From the NCBI GenBank assembly GCA_946555465.1, contig CAMNST010000006.1, positions 1 to 64,000 of the forward strand: a DNA stretch of 64,000 nt, written 5' to 3'. Below, piece by piece: positions 27,801 to 36,501 of the stretch (position 1 is the stretch's first letter; the number at the start of each line of letters is the position of its first letter). The notes beneath the pieces were generated by a model. That model did no database searches. It saw only the letters and a program-made list of their open reading frames with translations, and was not told the origin of the DNA. The translations under genes and the position numbers were made by a program. The stretch is from an uncultured Clostridia bacterium. Its GTDB lineage: Bacteria; Bacillota; Clostridia; Oscillospirales; Acutalibacteraceae.

Positions 27801-28333
27801 TGTGAAGTACGGAAACCGTCAAAGAAATGAAGGAAAGGAACACGGCTCTTGAGTGTTGAGAGATGAGCAACAGCACCAAGGTCCATAACTTCCTGAACAT
27901 TTGCTGAGCAGAGCATTGCATAACCTGTCTGGCGGCATGCCATAACGTCTGAGTGGTCACCGAAAATATTAAGTGCATGAGTTGATACACAGCGTGCTGA
28001 TACATGAATAACAGATGGGATTAACTCACCGGCAATCTTATACATATTCGGGATCATAAGGAGAAGACCCTGTGATGCAGTATAAGTTGTGGTAAGAGCG
28101 CCGGCAGAAAGTGAGCCGTGAACAGCACCTGCTGCACCTGCTTCAGATTCCATTTCAGCAACCTTAACAGTCTGGCCGAAAATATTCTTTACACCTCTTG
28201 CAGCCATAGCATCAGTTTCTTCAGCCATGTTTGATGAAGGTGTAATAGGATAAATTGCGGCAACTTCTGTGAACGCGTAACTTACGTGTGCGGCAGCACT
28301 GTTACCGTCCATGGTTTTCTTTTTTCTTGCCAT
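24809..28333 (-). CDS. nifJ: Pyruvate:ferredoxin (flavodoxin) oxidoreductase
   Basis: 1174 residues, the single-chain form. Oxidises pyruvate to acetyl-CoA and CO2, reducing ferredoxin; the central step of clostridial fermentation. Domain order is visible: amino-terminal TPP domain I (MDGNSAAAHVSYAFTEVAAIYPITPSS), domain II, an inserted 2x[4Fe-4S] ferredoxin domain (CAQCNLCSMVC near 695 and CTGCGSCANVC near 746), a CxxC-type cluster site (GACAGCGETPY), and the carboxy-terminal TPP domain (NATGCSSIWGGSAPS, FGGDGWAYDIGFGG, YSNTGGQASKATPTGAVAKF). A GGAGG SD and a good promoter precede it. Full length, expected to be highly expressed. Confidence 0.98.
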   Translation of the reverse strand: MARKKKTMDGNSAAAHVSYAFTEVAAIYPITPSSNMAEETDAMAARGVKNIFGQTVKVAEMESEAGAAGAVHGSLSAGALTTTYTASQGLLLMIPNMYKIAGELIPSVIHVSARCVSTHALNIFGDHSDVMACRQTGYAMLCSANVQEVMDLGAVAHLSTLKSRVPFLHFFDGFRTSHEIQKIEIWDYDDLKSMVDMEDVQAFRARALNPERPVLRGSAENSDIFFQHREACNKYYNDAVATTEEYMNRVNEKLGTDYKLFNYYGAEDAERVIVAMGSVCDTIQETVDFLNARGEKVGMIKVHLYRPFSVKHLLDVMPESVKSISVIDRTKEPGCLGEPLYLDVVAALKDSKFSDVPVYGGRYGLGSKDTLPAHIVSVYNNMTAEAPKKQFTLSIHDDITNLSLEVTESPDTTPAGTTSCKFWGLGSDGTVGANKDSIKIIGDNTDMFAQGYFFYDSKKSGGITVSHLRFGSSPITSTYLINKANFVACHNPSYVTKYDMVQDIVPGGTFLLNCIWTPEELDKELPASMKRYIAENDIQFYTINGIKIAEEVGLPGRASTILQSAFFTISNILPVEKAIELMKAAVVKKFSKKGEAIVNANHAGIERGSKELVKIDVPASWKDAVDEERELKVATERPEMKKFVKEILDPVGRLHGDDLPVSTFVDCADGVYPQGSAAFEKRGIAITVPEWEPETCAQCNLCSMVCPHAVIRPVCLNADEAANAPEGTKMVDHKRAPYKYALIVSTLDCTGCGSCANVCPTKSLKMKPIASQLDAQKSFDALVDVEAKPEVLTNNTIGVQYRKPYLEFSGACAGCGETPYAKLVTQLYGDKMYIANATGCSSIWGGSAPSTPYTVDKKGHGPAWSNSLFEDNAEFGYGMMLAQKQIRERLAMDAQVLLDTAVADKAQAWLDTYENAETNTAAADALIEVLKATEFEGAAADAAADFLKDADYAAKKYQFIFGGDGWAYDIGFGGLDHVIASNEDVNIVVFDTEVYSNTGGQASKATPTGAVAKFAASGKVVKKKDLAQIAMSYGYVYVAQVAMGANAAQCLKAFQEAAAYNGPSIIICYAPCINHGIKMPFNQTEQKKAVAAGYWNLFRYNPALIAEGKNPFALDSKAPSADYVEFIEGETRYSSLKRAFPGKAEELFAIAAENSIEKYNKLAKLVDYYAPDAE

Positions 28334-28408
28334 TAAAACTTCCTCCTAAGTTAAATAAATGATTACATAAAAATAGCATTTAAGCGGTAAACCCACTTAA
28401 CCTTGTTA

Positions 28409-28437
28409 ATTATATCACAACAGTATTTCAAATTCAA
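28409..28437 (-). promoter_or_regulatory. Promoter of nifJ
   Basis: Minus strand: -35 TTGAAT (28432-28437), 17-bp spacer, -10 TATAAT (28409-28414). Confidence 0.75.
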
Positions 28438-28457
28438 CGATAAAATATCAAAAAAAA

Positions 28458-28485
28458 GCAATAATTTCTCTGCGGAAAATACTGC
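28458..28485 (-). terminator. Terminator after the membrane-anchored protein gene
   Basis: An 11-bp stem (one G-U, one mismatch) with a 6-nt loop, followed by eight T on the minus strand. It isolates the gene at 28514 from the nifJ promoter. Confidence 0.75.
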
Positions 28486-28513
28486 CCTTTTTTACTTACT
28501 GATTTTTTACTTT

Positions 28514-29239
28514 TTAATCGTCAATTCCTTCCAGACTTTCGGTACCGGTTACAGGAGAAATAACAATCTTATCGCCAAATTCGTCTGTTTCACCGCTGTT
28601 GTTCTGTGCCGTAACATTGGTTATATCTACCGCCGCCTCAACAGCACCCTTTATTTCACCGAGTTCAATGGTAATTGTTGCTCTGTCGAGTTTTATTTTG
28701 CCTGCCTTTACATCATCTTCGCTGTTTTCGCCGTCACCGCCTGTTATGGTAAAATCATATTCATTCAGGTCGATTTTATTCCACTCACCATTAATACCTA
28801 CGTGGACAGAAAGTTCACATTCACGAGGACCGTTTTTTGCAGGGTCATAATAATAAGGCAGATTCAGTTCAAGGCTTACATTACGTTTTTCAGGCTTTTT
28901 CTCAGTTTCTTTTTCAGTTGTATTTTCTTTACCGGCAGTTGTGTTATTATCATCTGCTTTTCCTGAAGTGCTTGTGTTATCAGCATTTGATGATGCAGTA
29001 TTATCCTTTTTCGGTGCGGTTGATTTTGTGGTTGAAGAAGCCGGCTTTGAAGAAAGTTCTGTAACAACATTGCCGTTTTCATCAAAAACAACGTCTCCGT
29101 TTTCATCTGTTACGGCAACATATGTATCCTCATAAACAGGATCATCTTTTTTATTTGCGGCAAGCACAACTGCTACGGCAACAGCAGCAATAACAACTAC
29201 TGCTGCAATGATTATTGCTATTTTCTTTTTCTTATCCAT
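28514..29239 (-). CDS. Membrane-anchored extracytoplasmic protein of unknown function
   Basis: 241 residues: a MDKKKK basic end, one transmembrane helix (about 7-29), a Ser/Thr/Asn-rich low-complexity linker (about 62-115), and an acidic beta-rich domain (about 118-235) with YYYDPAKNGPRECELSVHV and TITIELGEIKGAVEAAVDIT. The architecture (anchor, stalk, sandwich-like head) suggests a surface-displayed domain. I recognise no family. Start ATG with GGAGG SD; 23 nt downstream of nadE, so probably co-transcribed with it. Confidence 0.75.
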   Translation of the reverse strand: MDKKKKIAIIIAAVVVIAAVAVAVVLAANKKDDPVYEDTYVAVTDENGDVVFDENGNVVTELSSKPASSTTKSTAPKKDNTASSNADNTSTSGKADDNNTTAGKENTTEKETEKKPEKRNVSLELNLPYYYDPAKNGPRECELSVHVGINGEWNKIDLNEYDFTITGGDGENSEDDVKAGKIKLDRATITIELGEIKGAVEAAVDITNVTAQNNSGETDEFGDKIVISPVTGTESLEGIDD

Positions 29240-29262
29240 AATATTTTACCTCCGTTATTTTA

Positions 29263-31161
29263 TCAAATAAATGCGTGGAATGATGCATCACTCGGCATTC
29301 TCCAGTCACCGCGCGGACTGAGCGAAACCGTTCCCACTTTAGGTGAATCCGGAATACACGAACGTTTAAACTGGCTGATGAAAAACCTTTTGAAGAATAC
29401 TTCTGCCCATCGGCTGATTGTATCTTCATCATATACACCGTCAAATGCTTTAACTGCAAGATAAATAAGTTTATCCTTTTCAAAGCCGAATCTGATAAAA
29501 TTGTAAAGAAAAAAGTCGTGCAGTTCATAAGGGCCGATATTTTCTTCTGTTTTCTGAGCAATATTGCCGTTTTCATCAGGCGGAAGAAGTTCGGGAGAAA
29601 CGGGCGTATCGAGAATATCCAGCAGAATATCCGCCGTTTTTTTATCACTTATATTGGCAACATATTCAACAAGATATCTTACAAGCGTTTTCGGAACAGA
29701 TGCATTAACGCCGTACATACTCATATGGTCACCATTGTAGGTGCACCAGCCCATTGCAAGTTCACTTAAATCCCCTGTTCCCACAAGAAGTTTTCCGTGT
29801 TTATTTGCCATATCAAAAAGAATCTGAGTGCGTTCTCTTGCCTGGGTATTTTCATATGTTATATCTTTAATACTTTCGTCATGTTCAATATCCTTCATAT
29901 GAAGAATGCAGGCATCTTTTATGCTGATTTCCTTTGAAGATACGCCGAGCGAATTCATAAGTTCAACAGCATTGTCATGGGTTCTGTCTGTTGTGCCGAA
30001 ACCCGGCATTGTGATTCCGAGAATATCGCTGTTTTTTCTGCCGAGAATTTTCATAGCCTGGGCACAAACGAGAAGTGCAAGCGTTGAATCAAGCCCACCC
30101 GATATGCCGACAACAACGCCTTTTGAACCAACATGTTCAATTCTTTTTGCAAGACCTGCTGCCTGAATATTGAAAATCTCTTCACAGCGTTCACGTCTTT
30201 TTTCATCATCTGAAGGAACAAAAGGATGAGAATCAACAAAACGGTATTTTATGTCATTATCATCATTTTTAAGATTTATTTTAGTAAAGCCGATTTCACC
30301 ATCGGATAAATTTTCAAAAGACATATTGCCCATTCTCTGCGCATTCAGTTTTTCAATATCAATATCGGCAAAGGTAATAACACTTTCGCGTTCAAACCTT
30401 TTTCCCTCAGCAAGAAGAGCACCGTTTTCCGCTGCAGCAGTTGCCCCGCTGAAGACAAGATCTGTTGTGCTTTCCCATACTGAAGCACCTGCATAAACAT
30501 ATGCACAAACACATCTCGCCGACTGACTCGAAATTAAATCTCTTCTGTACTGTGCCTTTGAAACATATTCATCGCTTGCCGAAAGATTGGCAATAACATT
30601 TGCACCATGGCAAACAAGCATACTGCTCGGGGGATTGGGAACCCATAAATCCTCGCACAGTTCAACTCCGAGAACTGCACCACCGCCCAAATCAAATAAC
30701 TGGCTGCCTATCTTGGTATCATAACCGCAGTAAGTTATATTCTGACAAAATTTGAACTGTTCACCCGAAGCAAACCATCTTTTCTCGTAAAATTCATTAT
30801 AATTTGCAATATGTTTTTTTGGAACAATTCCTTTTATTTCTCCATCATACAACACTGCTGCACAGTTATAAAGGCTGTTATAAAACGGAACGGGCATACC
30901 GACACACACAACAATATTTTTTCCTTTTGTGTATTTTACAATATCTTCAAGTGCCTTTTCTGCCGAATTCTGAAGCGCTTTTGAAAAAAACAAATCTGCA
31001 CAGGTGTAACCTGTTACTGACATTTCAGGCGTAACAAGAAGTTTTGCGCCCTCTTCCTCAGCCCTGCTGATTGCTCTTTTTATCTCTTCTTTGTTATAAT
31101 CAGGATCTGCAACCTTCAGTTTAAGTGAGGCGGCTGCAACTCTGAAAAATCCGTAATTCAT
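29263..31161 (-). CDS. nadE: Glutamine-dependent NAD(+) synthetase
   Basis: 632 residues. Converts deamido-NAD to NAD using ammonia from glutamine. The amino-terminal nitrilase-type glutaminase domain shows the triad E46 (TPEM), K115/K116 (VPKKH) and C169 (ELCEDLW). The carboxy-terminal synthetase domain has the ATP-pyrophosphatase P-loop SGGLDS (354-359) and the LVGTGDLSELAMGWCTYNGDH block. Length and order match the two-domain NadE of Clostridia and mycobacteria. Start ATG at 31161. Confidence 0.96.
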   Translation of the reverse strand: MNYGFFRVAAASLKLKVADPDYNKEEIKRAISRAEEEGAKLLVTPEMSVTGYTCADLFFSKALQNSAEKALEDIVKYTKGKNIVVCVGMPVPFYNSLYNCAAVLYDGEIKGIVPKKHIANYNEFYEKRWFASGEQFKFCQNITYCGYDTKIGSQLFDLGGGAVLGVELCEDLWVPNPPSSMLVCHGANVIANLSASDEYVSKAQYRRDLISSQSARCVCAYVYAGASVWESTTDLVFSGATAAAENGALLAEGKRFERESVITFADIDIEKLNAQRMGNMSFENLSDGEIGFTKINLKNDDNDIKYRFVDSHPFVPSDDEKRRERCEEIFNIQAAGLAKRIEHVGSKGVVVGISGGLDSTLALLVCAQAMKILGRKNSDILGITMPGFGTTDRTHDNAVELMNSLGVSSKEISIKDACILHMKDIEHDESIKDITYENTQARERTQILFDMANKHGKLLVGTGDLSELAMGWCTYNGDHMSMYGVNASVPKTLVRYLVEYVANISDKKTADILLDILDTPVSPELLPPDENGNIAQKTEENIGPYELHDFFLYNFIRFGFEKDKLIYLAVKAFDGVYDEDTISRWAEVFFKRFFISQFKRSCIPDSPKVGTVSLSPRGDWRMPSDASFHAFI

Positions 31162-31216
31162 TAAATCACCTATTACTATTCTGCCACAAAATTATTGATA
31201 AAATATAATAATATTG

Positions 31217-32092
31217 TTAAATCATTGTTATCTTGAATTTAAACGAAGCCGTTTCGTCACTTTCAAGAATTGTCATACCTCTTTTATTTTCAAAAATATC
31301 GTCTTCATCCGAACAGTTTGAAACACCTGTCCATGGTTCGAGTGCAACGAACGGAGCATTGCCCACCGCCGACCATATAAGAAGATTATTCATATCCTGA
31401 AAATCAATTTTTATTCCCTTTCCTTTTTTGCCTGCTAAAGTGGCCGACTTGGCTTTGCAGTTATAAAAAATCAAAGCATCATTCTCTTCAAAAAGATTAT
31501 GACGCATTTCAAGCGTGTCACCGCCGTGCATAACATCATACGTTTTTTCCACATCAACAAGTCCGGTTTCATGGTCGGGTCTGAAACATGGCTCATTTAT
31601 CGGCTTATCAAAAATCACTTTATAATCTTCAAAACTTTCCCCCTCTGACAAAGGGCAGTTAAAAGCAGGATGGCCGCCGATAACAAAAGGAAGTTTATCT
31701 TTGCCGGTATTGGTTATTATATATTCGTTGGTAACCGTATCACCGACAATGGTATATTTTATTTTAAGTTCATAATCAAACGGGAACTGAGCCCTTGTAT
31801 CATCACTGCTTTTCTGAATAAAAGTAACACTGTTTTTATGCTGTTCAAAAATTTCAAACGGATGAATTCTTGCAACGCCGTGGCGTTTCATAAAACAGTC
31901 TTTACCGAAAGCAGTTGCTTTTCCATCGGGCAAAACGCCGACTATAGGGAAGCAAACCGGGGCTTGTCCTGCCCAGTATTTTTCATCTGCCTGCCACAAA
32001 TATTCGGTATCATTTTTCTTTAAAGAACTCAGTTGGGCGCCATTCAAATTTAACACTGCACTGTTTTCTTTGCTTGTGATTTTAATTTTCAC
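31217..32092 (-). CDS. Aldose 1-epimerase-family protein
   Basis: 291 residues from a GTG start with GGAG 8 nt upstream; the longer TTG frame would swallow that SD. A galactose-mutarotase-like beta-supersandwich: GAQLSSLKKNDTEYLWQ at the front, the paired-histidine region KRHGVAR (about 70), VIGGHPAFNCPL (about 150), and the end block ALEPWTGVSNCSDEDD with the likely catalytic Glu. This branch (YeaD/LacX-like) may act on hexose or hexose 6-phosphate anomers. Divergent from the acidic protein gene at 32215. Confidence 0.88.
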   Translation of the reverse strand: MKIKITSKENSAVLNLNGAQLSSLKKNDTEYLWQADEKYWAGQAPVCFPIVGVLPDGKATAFGKDCFMKRHGVARIHPFEIFEQHKNSVTFIQKSSDDTRAQFPFDYELKIKYTIVGDTVTNEYIITNTGKDKLPFVIGGHPAFNCPLSEGESFEDYKVIFDKPINEPCFRPDHETGLVDVEKTYDVMHGGDTLEMRHNLFEENDALIFYNCKAKSATLAGKKGKGIKIDFQDMNNLLIWSAVGNAPFVALEPWTGVSNCSDEDDIFENKRGMTILESDETASFKFKITMI

Positions 32093-32146
32093 GTAAATCA
32101 CTCCAATCAAATTTTATTATAACTGATATAAACTTGTATTGCAATA

Positions 32147-32175
32147 TTGAAAATATTGTTCATATAGGTTACAAT
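32147..32175 (+). promoter_or_regulatory. Promoter of the acidic protein gene
   Basis: TTGAAA (32147-32152), 17-bp spacer, TACAAT (32170-32175). Confidence 0.7.
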
Positions 32176-32214
32176 AGTGACGGAATATGAACCGTGTTTG
32201 AGGAGGAACACACT

Positions 32215-32790
32215 ATGGATATTGAAAATTATATTAACGAAGCAATCTTTGATGAAGAAAACCAGCACAAATGCTTTTATCAGTTAATATGGGACAACTT
32301 CAAAGAAATCGGATTTGTTATTACAGATGAAGATGGTTACGAAATTGATGCTGTAATAAAAGCAGTTGCCATGCAGAATCTTATCGGTGAATTTGCTTAC
32401 AGACTTTATGACGAAGTAAACGAGACAGGCTTTGAAGATGTTATTGAATATATTCAGAATCTCGGTTTTGACGAGGAAGATATAATCGGATACTGTGAAG
32501 AATCAGAAGAAATTGAAATAGACGAAGATGATTTTGAAGCAACAGTTAAAAATGCACTTGACTATACAACTGAAATTGTTGCAGATAAAATGCTTGAAGA
32601 ATTTTCTGCAGATGATATTTTTGATTATATGTTCACGGTTACTTATGCTTTTGAACAGGATTTTACATTTGAATTTGAAGATTATGAAGAACTTCAGGCA
32701 TTTGTTGATACAAATCACGACCAACTCGATAATTATAAAGAAGAATATCCTTCTGTAATGAGATGGGTTGAAAGCGGAATGATCTGCTGA
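32215..32790 (+). CDS. Highly acidic cytosolic protein of unknown function
   Basis: 191 residues from ATG 32215, with a strong GGAGGA SD. Asp and Glu dominate, with few basic residues and many aromatic ones (Tyr, Phe); the pattern is repeated helical, e.g. NYINEAIFDEENQHKCFYQL. No signal, membrane segment or recognised motif. It has its own promoter and a strong terminator, so it is a stand-alone unit. Acidic composition suggests a nucleic-acid mimic, chaperone or regulator, but nothing in the sequence decides this. Confidence 0.8.
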   Translation: MDIENYINEAIFDEENQHKCFYQLIWDNFKEIGFVITDEDGYEIDAVIKAVAMQNLIGEFAYRLYDEVNETGFEDVIEYIQNLGFDEEDIIGYCEESEEIEIDEDDFEATVKNALDYTTEIVADKMLEEFSADDIFDYMFTVTYAFEQDFTFEFEDYEELQAFVDTNHDQLDNYKEEYPSVMRWVESGMIC

Positions 32791-32794
32791 TAAA

Positions 32795-32828
32795 AAAAGG
32801 TTTGACCCCAATTAAGGTCAAACCTTTT
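32795..32828 (+). terminator. Terminator of the acidic protein gene
   Basis: A 13-bp stem (AAAAGGTTTGACC with GGTCAAACCTTTT) with an 8-nt loop. Confidence 0.9.
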
Positions 32829-32837
32829 CTGCATTTA

Positions 32838-32872
32838 AAAACCGGAGTGTAAGAATTCCTGCCTCCGGTTTT
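32838..32872 (-). terminator. Terminator of the hexosaminidase-peptidase operon
   Basis: AAAACCGGAG/CTCCGGTTTT, a 10-bp stem right after the stop of the minus-strand M28 gene. Together with the previous hairpin it forms a double terminator between convergent units. Confidence 0.85.
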
Positions 32873-32876
32873 TGTT

Positions 32877-34151
32877 TTATCCTAAACCGTTTTGGTCAAA
32901 ATTAAAGATTGTTGAAAGGATAACTTCATATCCTGTTTTTATAGCCTCAGGCACAAGGCGGTCATAGTTGTCACGTCTGTTATGATAATAGTCAGCAGGA
33001 GCAGGATCCATTGCTGCAAGACATGTTGATGTTATTCCTGCCTGTGTAAATGCGGCAGCATCGGAAGAACCGAAAAATACATTTGCAAATTTAAGATCAT
33101 CGTGGCCTGCCTCAACAGCAGAATCCATAACAAGTTGGCTGAATTTCTGGTTATGTTTAACCGTTCCTGTCATATCTCTGTTATAAACGTTAAGATACTC
33201 AAGATCGGTAAGTGTATCAACGCAGAGAATTGCTGTTTCAACACCACTGTTTACATATTCATCATAATGGTCTTTTGCCCACTGTTTGCAGCCTCTGAGT
33301 CCGGCTTCTTCACCGTCTGTAATCATTGCGCATACTTCTGTGTTTTCAAAATCAACACCTGCCATATCAAGCATACGAAGTGCAGTAACAGCAGCATAAG
33401 TTCCTGTAAGGTTATCATTTGCACCGGGTGAAATTGTTTTAAAGTCAACAAAAAGGAAAAGTGTAATCATTGCAACAGCAGTAAAGAAATGGAAATAATA
33501 ACTATACTGTGTCATAAACTCGCCGAACGCACCCATATCAGCAAACTCGGCAATTACAGCAATAACGGAAATAATAAGAGATATAAAAGCACCGCCTATG
33601 GTTGCGCCCATGCACACTGTCATTAACGGAAATTTTTTGCCGTAGAGAATATGGCGCCATTCATAAGCCGAGTCAATATGACCACTGATGATAATCCTGC
33701 GTTTCACTTCACCCCTCGGTTTTCTTACACCGAGAAGATTATGGCCCTCAACTTTTTTGTAAAACACATCCATAAACTGCTTATACATAAGAAATTCCAT
33801 AACTGTTATGAAGAGACTTACAAAAATAACTGCACCCACAACACACTGTGCAACAAAATAGGCTGTAACACCTGTAAAAACAAGCACACCGCATACAACT
33901 ACGGCAAGAATAATTGCAACTGAAACAAACTTCGTCCACTGCAGAAATGCCTTTGGAGACATTTTATATGACTCAAATCTTGTTTCGTCACAAAAAGTAT
34001 CCATCTCTTTTTTAATATGTTTCTGTGCTGCCAGACAATTTTCGTTTCCGGATTCACGGGGACCGTACTTTTTAATAACATTTGTAATTTCTTTAATGGT
34101 GTAATCAACATTTTCTTTGATTACTGACTGGGGAAATTCAGAAAATTTCAT
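32877..34151 (-). CDS. Membrane-bound M28-family zinc peptidase
   Basis: 424 residues. A cytosolic amino end (with an early helical region), two pairs of hydrophobic helices (about 72-125 and 190-245), and a peptidase domain with the M28 metal motifs: SGHIDSAY (about 158), GANDNLTGTYAAV (about 258) and TDGEEAGLRG (about 288), the latter with the catalytic Glu pair. It starts one base after the GH20 stop, so it is coupled to the hexosaminidase. Such aminopeptidase-like proteins trim peptides; a role in muropeptide or glycopeptide turnover alongside GH20 is inference. Confidence 0.87.
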   Translation of the reverse strand: MKFSEFPQSVIKENVDYTIKEITNVIKKYGPRESGNENCLAAQKHIKKEMDTFCDETRFESYKMSPKAFLQWTKFVSVAIILAVVVCGVLVFTGVTAYFVAQCVVGAVIFVSLFITVMEFLMYKQFMDVFYKKVEGHNLLGVRKPRGEVKRRIIISGHIDSAYEWRHILYGKKFPLMTVCMGATIGGAFISLIISVIAVIAEFADMGAFGEFMTQYSYYFHFFTAVAMITLFLFVDFKTISPGANDNLTGTYAAVTALRMLDMAGVDFENTEVCAMITDGEEAGLRGCKQWAKDHYDEYVNSGVETAILCVDTLTDLEYLNVYNRDMTGTVKHNQKFSQLVMDSAVEAGHDDLKFANVFFGSSDAAAFTQAGITSTCLAAMDPAPADYYHNRRDNYDRLVPEAIKTGYEVILSTIFNFDQNGLG

Positions 34152-34152
34152 T

Positions 34153-35727
34153 TTACTTTTCTCCTTTGCTGCGATATTCTTTATTGAGTTTTACTTCAAA
34201 ATACGTATCGCCGTTTCTAAATAATCTATTAATCTTAAGGCGGTTGAATACGCCTGCCGGCATAGATACTTTATCAACAGCATAATTAATATTCATAAGA
34301 TTAAAATAATCTTTAAAGTTATCAAGGCGTTTTTTAAAATTATTCCACTCTCTTTTTTCAGCCGGTGACCATGCAACTTCGGCAAGAGCCTGAACACGCG
34401 GATACAACATTAAATCAAGTTTTTCTCTGCCGTCGGTCCACTCTGTCCAGTTTTCACCCTCAACGCCCATAACGTTTTTAACATTTTCTTTATTCACACC
34501 GAAATTTTCCGGCGTATAGTTATATGTATTTTTCAGCGAATACTGACCGTAAGGCATATCAAAATAGAATGCCTGATGATTTGATAAAATCATATTTCCG
34601 CCCGTATTTACATGGCGTTCCGCATTTTTATCACGCTTTGGGGTCCAGTACTGCGCAATCACGGTTTTATCAAGATTTCCTGCTGCAAGAATCTCATTCC
34701 AGCCTATAAGACGTTTGCCCTTTTCTTTCAGATGGCTGAAAATAAGGTTATTAAAATAGCCCTGAAGATCTTCCTCATTTTTAAGATTCTGTTCTTTCAT
34801 TTTCTGCTGACAGCAGGGGCATTTTTTCCATTCATCCTTAGGTGCCTCATCACCGCCGATATGAAAATACGGTGCGGGGAAAAGACTGCATACCTCATCA
34901 ATAACATCAAAAACAAATTCCATTGTTTTATCTTTACCGGCACAAATGGTTCTGTTCCAGTCTTTGATATGAAAAACTTTTTCAGGAATAATTCCGCCGA
35001 AATAACCGGGAACCTCTGTTTTGATTTCTCGGCATGCAAGCCACGGATAAGCCGCTATTGCAGCAGCGCAGTGAGCAGGAAAATCGATTTCAGGAACTAT
35101 CATTATTCCGCGTTTTGCAGCATAATCAACAATTTCGGATATATCTTCCTGAGTATAATAACCGCTGTAAGGTTCGTTTTTAATTTTTCGCGAACCCCAT
35201 CCGCCTATATGTGTAAAATCTCTTTTTGAAGCAATTTCGGTAAGCAGCGGATATTTTTTTATTTCAATTCTCCAGCCCTGGTCATCTGTAAGATGCCAAT
35301 GAAAAACATTGAGTTTCATCATAAACATCATATCAAGAAGCCTTTTAACCTCTTCTTTTCCAAAAAAATGACGGCTTTCATCAAGTTGAAGACCACGCCA
35401 TTTAAAACGTGGCTTATCACTGATTTTGCAGCATGGAACCGTTCTTGAACCTAACTCATATCTGCTTATCTGGCGCAAAGACTGCAAAGCATAATAAGCA
35501 CCGATTTCTTCGCCGGCATAAATATTTATGCTGTTTTCATTAACCTCAAGCCTGTAACCTTCTTTGTCAGAACAATCATCTTTATGAATAATAAGTTTAC
35601 CGTTATCATCTCGTTCCAGATTGAGAAGTGATAACTCAAAATCGGATTTAACTTTTAAAGCATCGGGTATAATAAATTCACCCGGCAAAATCTCATCCTT
35701 TAACGCAGCGGGAATTAACTCTATCAT
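34153..35727 (-). CDS. Beta-N-acetylhexosaminidase, GH20
   Basis: 524 residues, intracellular. Removes beta-linked GlcNAc/GalNAc from chitobiose, mucin or cell-wall oligosaccharides by substrate-assisted catalysis. The GH20b amino domain ends at GAYYALQSLRQ; the barrel begins at KPRFKWRGLQLDESRHFF; the catalytic Asp-Glu pair is in HIGGDEAPKDEW; TDDQGWRIEIKKYP, and the WTEWTDGREKL region near the end, are GH20 blocks. I set the start at ATG 35727 with GGAG SD; a longer upstream frame has none. Clear promoter upstream. First gene of the unit with the M28 peptidase. Confidence 0.94.
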   Translation of the reverse strand: MIELIPAALKDEILPGEFIIPDALKVKSDFELSLLNLERDDNGKLIIHKDDCSDKEGYRLEVNENSINIYAGEEIGAYYALQSLRQISRYELGSRTVPCCKISDKPRFKWRGLQLDESRHFFGKEEVKRLLDMMFMMKLNVFHWHLTDDQGWRIEIKKYPLLTEIASKRDFTHIGGWGSRKIKNEPYSGYYTQEDISEIVDYAAKRGIMIVPEIDFPAHCAAAIAAYPWLACREIKTEVPGYFGGIIPEKVFHIKDWNRTICAGKDKTMEFVFDVIDEVCSLFPAPYFHIGGDEAPKDEWKKCPCCQQKMKEQNLKNEEDLQGYFNNLIFSHLKEKGKRLIGWNEILAAGNLDKTVIAQYWTPKRDKNAERHVNTGGNMILSNHQAFYFDMPYGQYSLKNTYNYTPENFGVNKENVKNVMGVEGENWTEWTDGREKLDLMLYPRVQALAEVAWSPAEKREWNNFKKRLDNFKDYFNLMNINYAVDKVSMPAGVFNRLKINRLFRNGDTYFEVKLNKEYRSKGEK

Positions 35728-35778
35728 AGTAATCTCCTTTTGTGCAAACGCCATGCGGCGGCATTATTTTGAGTAATT

Positions 35779-35807
35779 ATTCTAACATAAATTATATAAA
35801 ATCTCAA
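35779..35807 (-). promoter_or_regulatory. Promoter of the GH20-M28 operon
   Basis: Minus strand: -35 TTGAGA (35802-35807), 17-bp spacer, -10 TAGAAT (35779-35784). Confidence 0.75.
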
Positions 35808-35854
35808 TATAATATTTTAAATAATATTTTGACACACTGCATAACAAAAATATA

Positions 35855-36496
35855 TCATAATATAAAATTTACTGCATCGGCTATATCTTCAATAACAGGT
35901 GCACCGCTTTTTTCAAGAAGTTCTCTGCACTGATGCCCTTTGGAAACAAGTATGCATTCACAACCGAGTGCTGACGCAACTTCAAAATCGTGGCCGGTGT
36001 CTCCGATAAAAACAACATCATGCGGATTTATCTGTTTTTCCTTAATCCATTCCTGTGCAAGCAGAACTTTACTGTTTGCATAGTTATCATCAATACCAAG
36101 AACATTTTCAAGGTATTTTCTTATACCGAAAAAATCAATCTGCGTGTTGAGCCGTTTCTTTTCACATGCTGAAATTATGGTCTGAACAGCACCCGCTTTT
36201 TCAAGTTTTTCAAGCACTTCTTCAGCGCCTTCATAAAGTTTTGCTTTTTTATGTGCAGGCTCATACAAATCAATAAACTGCTGTGCCAGTTGGCTGAAAG
36301 GATGCTTTTCAAAATCAAAACCTACTCTTCGGTAATATTCAATTATCGGGAAACAAAAAACTTCTCTGTAACTTTTGGCATTGAGCCTCTGAGGATAGCC
36401 GCCGATTTCAAGCATTTCGTTCATTGCATCAATACTGAGTTTCACATCATCAAAAAGCGTTCCGTTCCAGTCCCATATAACATATTTAAACTTCAT
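35855..36496 (-). CDS. HAD-superfamily phosphatase (phosphoglycolate-phosphatase-like)
   Basis: 213 residues. Motif I is WDWNGTLFDD with nucleophile D9; motif III with the lysine is near NYANSKVLLAQEW; motif IV is VFIGDTGHDFEVA; the GCECILVSKGH end is typical of the PGP/Gph branch. The helical cap (about 20-80) is of type C1. Substrate is a small phosphate ester such as phosphoglycolate or a sugar phosphate. It is 5 nt downstream of the phosphoesterase gene and so in its operon. Confidence 0.9.
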   Translation of the reverse strand: MKFKYVIWDWNGTLFDDVKLSIDAMNEMLEIGGYPQRLNAKSYREVFCFPIIEYYRRVGFDFEKHPFSQLAQQFIDLYEPAHKKAKLYEGAEEVLEKLEKAGAVQTIISACEKKRLNTQIDFFGIRKYLENVLGIDDNYANSKVLLAQEWIKEKQINPHDVVFIGDTGHDFEVASALGCECILVSKGHQCRELLEKSGAPVIEDIADAVNFIL

Positions 36497-36501
36497 ATAT
36501 T

